Numbered from the stretch's first letter, positions 5,886 through 11,523 are shown. The stretch: 11,635 bases of DNA from Candidatus Nealsonbacteria bacterium RIFCSPLOWO2_01_FULL_38_120 (GCA_001821475.1 MHMF01000009.1:1008-12642); one strand, 5' to 3'. Notes: generated by a model from the sequence alone, not told the origin. Program-made: numbers and translations.

Positions 5886-6097
5886 AATGGCAATAGTTCG
5901 TACATCACGGACTAAAGTTGCGTGTCACAGAAAGAGTTCTTGAAAAAGGACTCTTTTTGTTTTACAATTATTGCGTGGACCTGGGCCTGTGGTGTATGTA
6001 GTAACATATTGCCTTTGACACGCAACGAAGCGGGTGCGAACCCCGCCAGGTCCACACCAGAAAGTCTTTTGATTTTTTTCAAGGGGCTTTTTGTTTT
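5886..6097 (+). ncRNA. Structured non-coding RNA candidate with a tRNA-like 3' half
   Basis: This is a promoter-to-terminator unit of about 210 nt. Elements in order are hairpin 5894-5900/5908-5914; hairpin 5931-5939/5948-5956 followed by TTTTTGTTTT; then a cloverleaf-like part. The cloverleaf has acceptor 5983-5989/6047-6053 (one G-U), T at position 8 (5990), D-stem 5992-5995/6004-6007, anticodon-like arm 6009-6013/6021-6025 with loop TTTGACA (closing C-C mismatch), variable CGAA, T-arm GCGGG-TGCGAAC-CCCGC (6030-6046) and discriminator A6054 followed by CACCA. The D-loop lacks GG, position 37 is C and T-loop position 55 is G, so it is not a normal tRNA. Two other helices compete: 5975-5984/6046-6055 (10 bp) and 5917-5927/6016-6026 (11 bp). 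G-U pairs support the plus strand. It could be a decayed tRNA or an unnamed RNA; I recognise no family. Confidence 0.6.
6061..6097 (+). terminator. Intrinsic terminator of the ncRNA
   Basis: AAAGTCTTTTGA (6061-6072) pairs with TCAAGGGGCTTT (6079-6090) over 12 bp with three U-G pairs, followed by TTTTTGTTTT. The wobble pairs become A-C mismatches on the opposite strand, so it is specific for plus-strand transcription. Confidence 0.85.
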
Positions 6098-6105
6098 GCT
6101 AACAC

Positions 6106-6741
6106 CTACATCGCAACATACGGCGGGAAATGAAGCGTAGTTTTATTATCTGGACTTATTTCTTTGCGGATAGACAAGATGACAAAAGCGGAAATTAAAT
6201 TCAAAAGCCAAGCCGCGATAAAAATCGCGTTAAACCCGAAAAGGGCGGAAATAATCCCGCCGCAAGCGCCTGTGATTCCAACCCCAATGCCCAAAGAAGT
6301 GCTGTCCAGTCCCCACTCAAACGCTTCTCTGCCCTTGTCTATGTGCCTCCCGAAAATAGCGTACCAGGAAGGTATCATCATCGCCATCCCGAGAGCGTGA
6401 ATGGTGTTAAAAAGATAAATATGCCAAGGACTGGAAGAAATCATAAATCCCAAAGGCGCCAAGCTGACGATAAGCGTCCCTAAAAACATAAATATAAAAT
6501 CATCTTTCTCTCCGCGATTCTTATCCAAATATCTGCCGATAGGAATCTGCAAAGACGATTTTGTTATCCAATAAAAAAGCGCCGCGAATCCGGCGACTTT
6601 TGCCGCCTGAATGGTATCTCCCGCCGTGATTCTCTGAACTATGAAAATCGCGAAAATAGGAGACAGAAATCCCCAGCCGGCATTCAAAAAAAAATCGCTT
6701 ACCATTAAAATCCTGATAACCTTGTTGATATTTTTAAACAT
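6106..6741 (-). CDS. MFS-type membrane protein, six-helix (half-size) form
   Basis: The protein has 211 residues and about six transmembrane helices: roughly 9-35, 47-68, 81-101, 107-130, 147-169 and 171-191. The motif GRYLDKNRG at 69-77, between helices 2 and 3, is the MFS loop motif, so this corresponds to the N-terminal half of a 12-helix transporter. The substrate is unknown. No second half is found downstream on the minus strand (5811-6105 is occupied by the ncRNA). It is therefore either a short family member that may dimerise or an old truncation; the C-terminal tail HFPPYVAM looks unstructured. It lies 52 nt downstream of the greA-like gene on the same strand and converges with the ncRNA. 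No Shine-Dalgarno is seen. Confidence 0.75.
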   Translation of the reverse strand: MFKNINKVIRILMVSDFFLNAGWGFLSPIFAIFIVQRITAGDTIQAAKVAGFAALFYWITKSSLQIPIGRYLDKNRGEKDDFIFMFLGTLIVSLAPLGFMISSSPWHIYLFNTIHALGMAMMIPSWYAIFGRHIDKGREAFEWGLDSTSLGIGVGITGACGGIISALFGFNAIFIAAWLLNLISAFVILSIRKEISPDNKTTLHFPPYVAM

Positions 6742-6793
6742 AGGGCACTCGTAGTAATACTATGAGGACATTCCCCGTAGTTATTTATATCGC

Positions 6794-7270
6794 TTATGAT
6801 TCTCCGTACTCCACTTTTTTAATTTTATAAATTATTTTTTTAGGATGAGAAACAACAATCTCGTCTCCTGGCTTGTGCCCTAAAAACGCCACGCCCACCG
6901 GCGACTCATTGCTTATTCTTCCTATAGACGGATCCGCTTCCAAAGTTCCCACAATCATAAATTCCTCTTTTTCTCCCTCAACTTCCACTGCCACTTTTGC
7001 CCCTATATTGACAGACCCCGCTTGCTCGGGCGAAGGCGATTTTATTATTTCTTTATTTTTGAAAATATTTTCTAATTCAATGATGCGATTTTCCAGCCGT
7101 TCTAAATCCTCTTGAAAAGAAACATACTCCGGGTTTAAATCCTCGGATTCTAAAAGTTTAGGGACTTCATTATCGGTCATAGCTACCCTTATTTTTTTCA
7201 GCGATTCGTATTCTTTCTCTAAATTTTCCAGTCCTTTTCTAGTTAGATAAAATTTTTTTCCCTCCTCCAT
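6794..7270 (-). CDS. greA: Transcription elongation factor GreA/GreB family
   Basis: The 158-residue protein stimulates RNA cleavage by backtracked RNA polymerase through the secondary channel. The N-terminal half (about 8-75) is the antiparallel coiled coil, starting FYLTRKGLENLEKEYESLK. The acidic tip corresponds to SEDLNPEYVSFQEDLERLENR. The C-terminal FKBP-like domain has the signature GRISNESPVGVAFLGHKPGD followed by EIVV. Length is standard. ATG 7268-7270 is preceded by A/T-rich sequence without a Shine-Dalgarno. It is followed by the MFS gene and preceded by the groEL terminator, so it probably has its own promoter in 7271-7370. GreA rather than GreB is likely but not proven. Confidence 0.93.
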   Translation of the reverse strand: MEEGKKFYLTRKGLENLEKEYESLKKIRVAMTDNEVPKLLESEDLNPEYVSFQEDLERLENRIIELENIFKNKEIIKSPSPEQAGSVNIGAKVAVEVEGEKEEFMIVGTLEADPSIGRISNESPVGVAFLGHKPGDEIVVSHPKKIIYKIKKVEYGES

Positions 7271-7370
7271 ATTTTTGAAAATAATTTTTAACGAGATTTC
7301 GTAGTTAAAAATAGGTTATGATATTTTATTTTATTCCATCAAAACCATTTGTCAATCCACCTAACTGAAA

Positions 7371-7404
7371 CAAAAAACCGCTCCTTATGAAAAATAAGGA
7401 ACGG
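7371..7404 (-). terminator. Intrinsic terminator of groES-groEL
   Basis: On the minus strand CCGTTCCTTAT (7404-7394) pairs with ATAAGGAGCGG (7388-7378) over 11 bp with one U-G pair, followed by TTTTTTG. The wobble becomes a C-A mismatch on the plus strand, so it serves leftward transcription from groEL. Confidence 0.85.
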
Positions 7405-7412
7405 CTTTTTGC

Positions 7413-7443
7413 CAATATATCGGGACATGCTCCCGCTATATTG
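7413..7443. repeat. Hairpin between the groEL stop and its terminator
   Basis: CAATATA (7413-7419) and CGGGA (7421-7425) pair with TCCCG (7431-7435) and TATATTG (7437-7443), with one T/C mismatch. The core CGGGACATGCTCCCG resembles the hairpins at 6764-6777 and 11601-11616. Confidence 0.6.
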
Positions 7444-7456
7444 ACGATAAAAGATA

Positions 7457-9079
7457 TTAGTAGTCCATCGGCGGCATAGAAGGCATGCCTTTTTTACTTC
7501 CGCCTTCTTCTGGTTTCTCCGCCACAACGCATTCAGTGGTTAAGAACATGCTTGCCGCTGAAGCCGCGTTCTGCAAGGCAGACCGCACAACTTTGGTCGG
7601 ATCCACAATGCCCGTTGTCAGCAAATCTTCATAAACCATTTTCTCGGCATTAAATCCGAAACCGCCCTGCCCTTCCTTAACTTTCTGAACAACAATAGCT
7701 CCGTCTATTCCCGCATTCTGACTTATCTGGCGAATCGGTTCTTCCAACGCTCTTTTTAGAATATTCAGCCCGGTTTTTTCATCGCCGTTTATGTCTAACC
7801 CTTCTAAAACCAAACTTGCTCTTATTAATGCCACTCCTCCGCCCGGAACAATACCCTCTTCAACTGCCGCCTTTGTCGCAGAAAGCGCGTCTTCAGTTTT
7901 GTGTTGTCTTGCTTTTTGCTCAACTTCTGTCGCAGCTCCAACTTTGATAACCGCCACTCCTCCTGCTAATTTAGCCAGCCGCTCCTGTAATTTTTCCTTG
8001 TCAAATTCCGAACTGGAAGCGCTTATCTCGTTTTTTATTTGAGCCACTCTTGCTTCAATTTTTTCTTTATCGCCTTTGCCTTCAATAATAGTGGTGTTTT
8101 CTTTCGTCGCAACGACTCTTCTCGCTGAACCAAGCATATTCAGATCAATTTTTTCAAGCTTTATTCCTTTTTCCTCAGAGATTACCGTTGCTCCGGTAAC
8201 CGCGGCGATATCTTCCAGCATTTCTTTTTTTCTGTCGCCAAATCCCGGCGCCTTTATAGCCAAAGCGTTAAAAATTCCGCGAAGTTTGTTCACAACTAAA
8301 GTTGCAAGAGCATCGCCTTCAATCTCATCGGCAATAATAACTATTTCCTTTTTTCCTGTCTGCACGACTTTTTCCAAAACAGGCAAAATTTCATTCAAGG
8401 CTGTTATTTTTCTGTCAGCGATTAAAATATACGGCTCTTCATAAATCGCTTCCATTCTCTCAGAATCAGTAATCATATATGGAGAGATATATCCCCTATC
8501 AAACTGCAAGCCCTTCACAATATCCTTCTGAATCCCGAATGTTTTTGATTCCTCAACCGTTATTACTCCGTCTTTGCCGACCTCAGCCATCACCTCGGCA
8601 ATCAAACCGCCTATTTCCCCGCTCTCGGCTGAAATAGTCGCCACCTGCGCCATTTCTTCTTTTGTTGTTATTTTTTTCGCCATTCCTTTCAGCTGCTCAA
8701 TCAATTTTTCAACTCCTTTTTCAATGCCTCTTTTCAGCGCTAAAGGATTAGCGCCGGCAACCACATTTCTCAGTCCTTCTGTAATCATCGCCTGCGCCAA
8801 AATAATAGCCGTGGTCGTCCCGTCTCCGGCAATGTCATTAGTTTTCTCCGCCACCTCTTTAACGATCTCTACTCCCATATTTTCAATCTTGTCTTCCAGC
8901 TCTATTTCTTTGGCAATGGTCACTCCGTCGTTTGTAATGGTGGGCGAACCGAAACCTTTATCCAAGGCAACATTCCTGCCCTTAGGCCCGATAGTTATTT
9001 TCACGGCGTTGGCAAGTTTGTCAGCCCCGGCTTTCAATTTTTTTCTCGCGTCTTCATCAAACAAAATCTGTTTAGCCAT
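7457..9079 (-). CDS. groEL: Chaperonin GroEL (Hsp60)
   Basis: The 540-residue subunit of the double-ring ATP-driven folding machine works with GroES. It starts MAKQILFDEDARKKLKAGAD. ATP-binding elements are TIGPKGRNVALDKGFGSPTI (29-48) and AGDGTTTA (84-91, with catalytic-site Asp86). The chaperonin signature AAVEEGIVPGGG lies near residues 400-411, preceded by the hydrolysis-site Asp in EDALSATKAA. The tail GGSKKGMPSMPPMDY is a shortened form of the usual GGM-rich tail. Length is normal. It lies 80 nt downstream of groES. The gap contains an 8-bp hairpin (9109-9116/9129-9136) and no Shine-Dalgarno. Expression is probably from the CIRCE-controlled promoter upstream of groES. Confidence 0.98.
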   Translation of the reverse strand: MAKQILFDEDARKKLKAGADKLANAVKITIGPKGRNVALDKGFGSPTITNDGVTIAKEIELEDKIENMGVEIVKEVAEKTNDIAGDGTTTAIILAQAMITEGLRNVVAGANPLALKRGIEKGVEKLIEQLKGMAKKITTKEEMAQVATISAESGEIGGLIAEVMAEVGKDGVITVEESKTFGIQKDIVKGLQFDRGYISPYMITDSERMEAIYEEPYILIADRKITALNEILPVLEKVVQTGKKEIVIIADEIEGDALATLVVNKLRGIFNALAIKAPGFGDRKKEMLEDIAAVTGATVISEEKGIKLEKIDLNMLGSARRVVATKENTTIIEGKGDKEKIEARVAQIKNEISASSSEFDKEKLQERLAKLAGGVAVIKVGAATEVEQKARQHKTEDALSATKAAVEEGIVPGGGVALIRASLVLEGLDINGDEKTGLNILKRALEEPIRQISQNAGIDGAIVVQKVKEGQGGFGFNAEKMVYEDLLTTGIVDPTKVVRSALQNAASAASMFLTTECVVAEKPEEGGSKKGMPSMPPMDY

Positions 9080-9159
9080 AAGTTTAGTTACGAATTACGA
9101 ATTTTTACTAATATACGAAAACATTTTTGTATATTAATATTTTTTTGTATTTCGTAGCA

Positions 9160-9450
9160 TTATTCTATTATAGCAAGAATGTCTTCCTCTTTTGCTATTA
9201 AATATTCTTTATTTTCAACCTTTATTTCGCTTGGCCCGTATTTTGTGAACAAAACCTTGTCTCCCGGCTTTATATCCAGTGTCAAAATTTTACCCGAAGC
9301 CGTCTTTCTGCCCGGACCCACAGCGATTACCCTACCCTGTTCTGGCCTTTCCTTCTCGGCTGTTTCTGGAAGCAAAATTCCACTTATTGTCTTGTCCTCT
9401 CCCTTTGAGGGCTCAATAAGGATGTAATTAGATAATGGTTTTATATTCAT
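9160..9450 (-). CDS. groES: Co-chaperonin GroES (Hsp10)
   Basis: The protein caps the GroEL ring and closes the folding chamber. It reads MNIKPLSNYILIEPSKGEDK, the mobile loop around ISGILLPETAEKERPEQGRV, then VGPGRK, GDKVLFTKYGPSEIKVENKEYLIAKEEDILAIIE, the standard Cpn10 pattern. I place the start at ATG 9448-9450 (96 residues). A longer frame from TTG 9477 adds nine residues (QFRVVKKI), but these lie in palindromic repeat copy B and have no family counterpart. It is the first gene of groES-groEL. The leader, about 250 nt, holds the repeat. Confidence 0.95.
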   Translation of the reverse strand: MNIKPLSNYILIEPSKGEDKTISGILLPETAEKERPEQGRVIAVGPGRKTASGKILTLDIKPGDKVLFTKYGPSEIKVENKEYLIAKEEDILAIIE

Positions 9451-9460
9451 AATTTTTTTT

Positions 9461-9631
9461 ACAACCCTGAATTGCAAAATTTCTTCAACTCTTTGTGTTT
9501 TTATTTAGTCTGCGCCTTTGCAAAAATTTCTCGGCAGACTTCATTCTGTAGTATGCCTTAAAATTTTTGCTTCGGCTCGCCTTCAAATAAAAACAAAATC
9601 GTTTGGAAAAAATTTTGCGATTCAAGGTTGT
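9461..9631. repeat. Palindromic repeat element, copy B (171 bp), in the groES leader
   Basis: Outer arms ACAACCCTGAATTGC (9461-9475) and GCGATTCAAGGTTGT (9617-9631) pair at 13 of 15 positions, and pairing continues inward imperfectly. The left arm shares 26 identical nt with copy A. Internal pairs include AGTCTGC/GCAGACT and GCAAAAATTT/AAATTTTTGC. It lies between the groES promoter and the groES start, so it should be transcribed as part of the groES mRNA leader. Confidence 0.75.
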
Positions 9632-9667
9632 TTCTATTTTGCCTAGTTTTAGTTATATTTAATTTAT

Positions 9668-9694
9668 TTATCAATCGCGACCTTTGAGTGCTAA
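9668..9694. promoter_or_regulatory. CIRCE-type operator (HrcA binding site) of groES-groEL
   Basis: The right half GAGTGCTAA (9686-9694) is an exact CIRCE half-site. Nine nt away, the left half TTATCAATC (9668-9676) matches TTAGCACTC at 7 of 9 positions. It lies just downstream of the -10 box of the leftward promoter, the usual position for HrcA repression. It predicts an hrcA gene elsewhere in the genome. Confidence 0.85.
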
Positions 9695-9706
9695 TTTAAT
9701 ATTTCT

Positions 9707-9734
9707 ATTTTAGAAATCCCAAGCTCTTTGTCAA
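9707..9734 (-). promoter_or_regulatory. Promoter of groES-groEL
   Basis: On the minus strand TTGACA (9734-9729), a 16-nt spacer and TAAAAT (9712-9707) form a vegetative sigma-70-type promoter. The predicted start is about 9700, next to the CIRCE operator. Confidence 0.8.
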
Positions 9735-9790
9735 CCCCCTATCGCCATTTTACCTCTTTTTACTTCCCTCCCCCTTTTCGCGCTATTTTT

Positions 9791-9836
9791 TTATCGTCAA
9801 TTAAAAACCACGATCGTGGTTTTTAATTGACGATAA
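9791..9836. repeat. Perfect 46-nt palindrome centred on CGATCG
   Basis: The left half TTATCGTCAATTAAAAACCA plus CGA is the exact reverse complement of the right half, with no loop or mismatch. It lies between divergent genes, so it is not placed as a terminator for either. It could form a hairpin or cruciform, or bind a dimeric protein. Confidence 0.9.
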
Positions 9837-9843
9837 TTTTTAC

Positions 9844-9871
9844 TTGTTATGTTAAAATAAAAACATATAAT
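9844..9871 (+). promoter_or_regulatory. Putative promoter for the AlkD-like gene
   Basis: TTGTTA (9844-9849), a 16-nt spacer and TATAAT (9866-9871) point rightward and predict a start near 9878. The transcript would run through repeat copy C before reaching ATG 10092. The region is AT-rich, so chance is possible. Confidence 0.45.
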
Positions 9872-9884
9872 GGAATAATATAAA

Positions 9885-10062
9885 TACTTTGAAATACGAA
9901 ATACCAAATAAAAAAGAGAATTTCCTGATCTTTTCTCCAAATTTCAGCCGCAAATTCGCTATAACTCGTAAGCATATCCGATGGATATGCTTCCTCGTTC
10001 TATCAAATTTTCGCTCTGAAATTTGGAAAAAGGACCAAAAAAGCATTTCGCAATTCAAAGTA
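9885..10062. repeat. Palindromic repeat element, copy C (178 bp)
   Basis: Ends TACTTTGAAATACGAAAT (left) and ATTTCGCAATTCAAAGTA (right) are inverted repeats, continued inward by CCAAATTTCAG and CTGAAATTTGG. An internal hairpin AAGCATATC/GATATGCTT precedes CCTCGTTCTATCAA, which matches copy A. It lies in the leader of the AlkD-like gene. ORFs predicted on both strands here are by-products of the palindrome. Confidence 0.75.
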
Positions 10063-10091
10063 AATAAATATTGGCATAAAATATTTACGGC

Positions 10092-10841
10092 ATGAATAAA
10101 TATTATTTGGAAATTTTAAGAGAAATAAAAAGAAAAGCAAACCCGCCAGCAACGCTTCGCGTAGCGATGCGGGCCGGCGTAGCGATGCGGACAGGGGAAA
10201 TTGCTTGGGTTAAAAAGTATATGGGCACTAATAAAATTTTCTATTGCCTGAAATCCGCTACAAAGAAAAAAATCGCCAAAGATTGGATAAAAAACCATCT
10301 TGATATTTCCTTATCAGATTATATTGAACTACTTAATTCTTTATTCGCCGGAAAATCGCATGAAGAAATATGTATTGCCAGTTTATTGCTTCAATTTTTG
10401 CCAAAATTAAGAAAACAACTCAACCCAAAAAATTTAGACAAATGGATAGATAACGCCTGTGGCTGGGGAGAGATTGATTCCATCTGCCAATCCAATTTTT
10501 CTTCCGAAGAATTGCTGGGCGACTGGAAAATTTGGAAGAAATTATTATCAAAATTTTCAAAAGACAAAAATATAAGCAAAAGGCGAGCAAGTTTGGTTTT
10601 GTTGACTAAGCCGACAAAAACTTCCAAAAACCCGAAGTTATCCGGCTTGGCTTTTGATAATATTGATAAATTAAAATTTGAAAAAGATATTTTGATCACC
10701 AAAGCCGTATCCTGGCTTTTAAGAAGTTTAATAAGCCATCATCCGGACAAAGTAAAATCCTATTTGAAAAAGAATAGAAACACCTTGCCAAAAATCGCAA
10801 TTCGCGAGACTGAGAGGAAGCTCCTCACCGGCAGAAAATGA
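10092..10841 (+). CDS. DNA alkylation repair protein, AlkD-like (HEAT-like repeats)
   Basis: The 249-residue protein is helical and follows the DNA alkylation repair family pattern. It has YLEILREIKRKANP at the N-terminus, KKIAKDWIKNH, then KWIDNACGWGEIDSIC (compare W-x-D-N-x-x-x-W-x-x-x-D) and the C-terminal block DILITKAVSWLLRSLISHHP followed by KVKSYLKKN...IAIRETERKL. AlkD removes bulky or charged alkylated bases such as 3- and 7-methylpurines by a non-flipping mechanism. That activity is inferred from the family. Residues about 19-35 include a tandem peptide repeat VAMRAG-VAMRTG encoded by a GC-rich 18-nt duplication that looks inserted. The gene stands alone; no Shine-Dalgarno is visible at ATG 10092. 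Confidence 0.85.
   Translation: MNKYYLEILREIKRKANPPATLRVAMRAGVAMRTGEIAWVKKYMGTNKIFYCLKSATKKKIAKDWIKNHLDISLSDYIELLNSLFAGKSHEEICIASLLLQFLPKLRKQLNPKNLDKWIDNACGWGEIDSICQSNFSSEELLGDWKIWKKLLSKFSKDKNISKRRASLVLLTKPTKTSKNPKLSGLAFDNIDKLKFEKDILITKAVSWLLRSLISHHPDKVKSYLKKNRNTLPKIAIRETERKLLTGRK
10146..10196 (+). repeat. GC-rich in-frame insertion with an 18-nt tandem duplication
   Basis: GCGTAGCGATGCGG occurs at 10159-10172 and again at 10177-10190, 18 nt apart, giving VAMRAG and VAMRTG. The preceding CGCTTCGCGTAGCG is partly palindromic. The segment is far richer in G+C than the gene around it. Removing it would join KANP to EIAWVKKYMG, a more usual N-terminus. Boundaries are inferred. Confidence 0.6.
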
Positions 10842-10852
10842 ACTTTCCATTA

Positions 10853-10892
10853 TTGACTACGAAAACAAGCGATCGCGTTTTAGCGTAGTCAA
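10853..10892. repeat. Imperfect 40-nt palindrome around GCGATCGC
   Basis: TTGACTACG (10853-10861) pairs with CGTAGTCAA (10884-10892). The centre ACAAGCGATCGC is shared with the palindrome at 3635-3676. It begins 11 nt after the stop codon of the AlkD-like gene. There is no U-run. Confidence 0.7.
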
Positions 10893-10895
10893 GAT

Positions 10896-10917
10896 AATTC
10901 GGGAATAAAACCGAATT
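10896..10917. repeat. Short hairpin downstream of the AlkD-like gene
   Basis: AATTCGG (10896-10902) pairs with CCGAATT (10911-10917) across an 8-nt loop. There is no strong U-run on either strand; it may help end or stabilise the transcript. Confidence 0.4.
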
Positions 10918-10986
10918 CCAAGCTACTCCCCCTTCACTTAAGTTTTATATATTATAAATTTAGACCATGTCTTAATGGAAAGCGAA

Positions 10987-11107
10987 GCAACCTTCCAGCA
11001 ACGACATCTGAAACGAACGGATGGTATCCGACGAATATCGGATGAGCGAGCGAGGAATAAACAAAACTTCTCAACGGGGAATTTTGCGGTCGTTGCTGGA
11101 AGGTTGC
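10987..11107. repeat. Inverted-repeat element with 19-bp perfect arms
   Basis: GCAACCTTCCAGCAACGAC (10987-11005) is the exact reverse complement of 11089-11107. Inside is a smaller hairpin ATCCGA/TCGGAT, followed by GAGCGAGCGAGG. The arms are unlike those of copies A-C, so it is a different element of similar design. It occupies the gene-free stretch before the holin-like gene. No ORF of note is inside. Confidence 0.8.
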
Positions 11108-11143
11108 CGAAGCGATTGACCTATTTCAAAAATAATGATACCT

Positions 11144-11149
11144 TATAAT
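11144..11149 (+). promoter_or_regulatory. Putative -10 box of the holin-like gene
   Basis: TATAAT lies only 5 nt before ATG 11155. The nearest -35-like hexamer, TTGACC (11116-11121), is 22 nt away, which is too far for a standard promoter. If used, transcription would start at or just after the first ATG, giving a leaderless or nearly leaderless mRNA. Confidence 0.35.
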
Positions 11150-11154
11150 AATAT

Positions 11155-11523
11155 ATGAATATGCTCATCAAATTGCTCTTTAATGTCATTGCCGGAACAT
11201 TAGGAATTTATTTGGCTTACCGGTTTGTGCCCGGCGTGTTTTTTTCGGGAAATATAAAAACGCTTATAATAATCGGCTGTATTTTGGGAATTATAAATCT
11301 TTTCATAAAGCCGATTTTAAAAATAATATCCCTTCCTTTAAGGATTATCACTTTCGGACTATTTACTTTATTTATAAATATGGGGCTGGTCTGGCTGATG
11401 GAAATTATTTTCAACCAAAATCTTGACATCAAGGGCATAATTCCCTTATTCTGGACAACTATCATAATCTGCGCGTTAAATTTCTTCTTCCGGCTTTTCT
11501 TCCCTAAAAAATTAAAAAAATAG
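11155..11523 (+). CDS. Small four-helix membrane protein, phage holin family 4-2 type (Phage_holin_4_2)
   Basis: The protein has 122 residues with four predicted membrane helices (about 3-24, 34-58, 62-84, 97-115) and a basic C-terminus FFPKKLKK. The central stretch GIINLFIKPILKIISLPLRI followed by ITFGLFTLFIN is the hallmark of the Phage_holin_4_2 / YvlD-type family. Members are widespread in bacterial chromosomes and, despite the name, are not usually prophage lysis genes. Their function is unknown. There are no phage genes nearby, so lysis is unlikely here. ATG 11155 and ATG 11161 are both possible starts; neither has a Shine-Dalgarno. Confidence 0.85.
   Translation: MNMLIKLLFNVIAGTLGIYLAYRFVPGVFFSGNIKTLIIIGCILGIINLFIKPILKIISLPLRIITFGLFTLFINMGLVWLMEIIFNQNLDIKGIIPLFWTTIIICALNFFFRLFFPKKLKK

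Noticed and set aside
5983..6054. Calling the cloverleaf at 5983-6054 a functional tRNA with anticodon TGA (Ser) or TTG (Gln)
   Set aside because: A Ser tRNA would need a long variable arm. A Gln reading breaks the anticodon stem. D-loop GG, R37 and T55 are missing. It is kept as tRNA-like only.
5922..6140. ORF of 72 codons on the plus strand through the ncRNA region
   Set aside because: It has no ribosome binding site, crosses the terminator hairpin, has no recognisable domain, and the same bases form compensated RNA helices.
8574..9137. Long plus-strand ORF antisense to groEL, and similar ORFs inside polX, greA and groES
   Set aside because: They are shadows of well-conserved genes on the opposite strand, with Ser/Ile/Pro-rich composition and no domain.
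9451..9477. N-terminal extension of groES from TTG 9477
   Set aside because: The nine extra residues derive from palindromic repeat copy B and have no counterpart in GroES proteins; ATG 9450 gives the normal length.
9852..10095. Overlapping 68-residue ORFs on both strands at 9852-10095
   Set aside because: The two products resemble each other because the DNA is a palindromic repeat (copy C); this is a by-product of the inverted repeat.
11155..11523. Prophage or lysis cassette suggested by the holin-like protein
   Set aside because: No other phage genes, endolysin or attachment sites are near; this holin family is common in bacterial chromosomes outside prophages.
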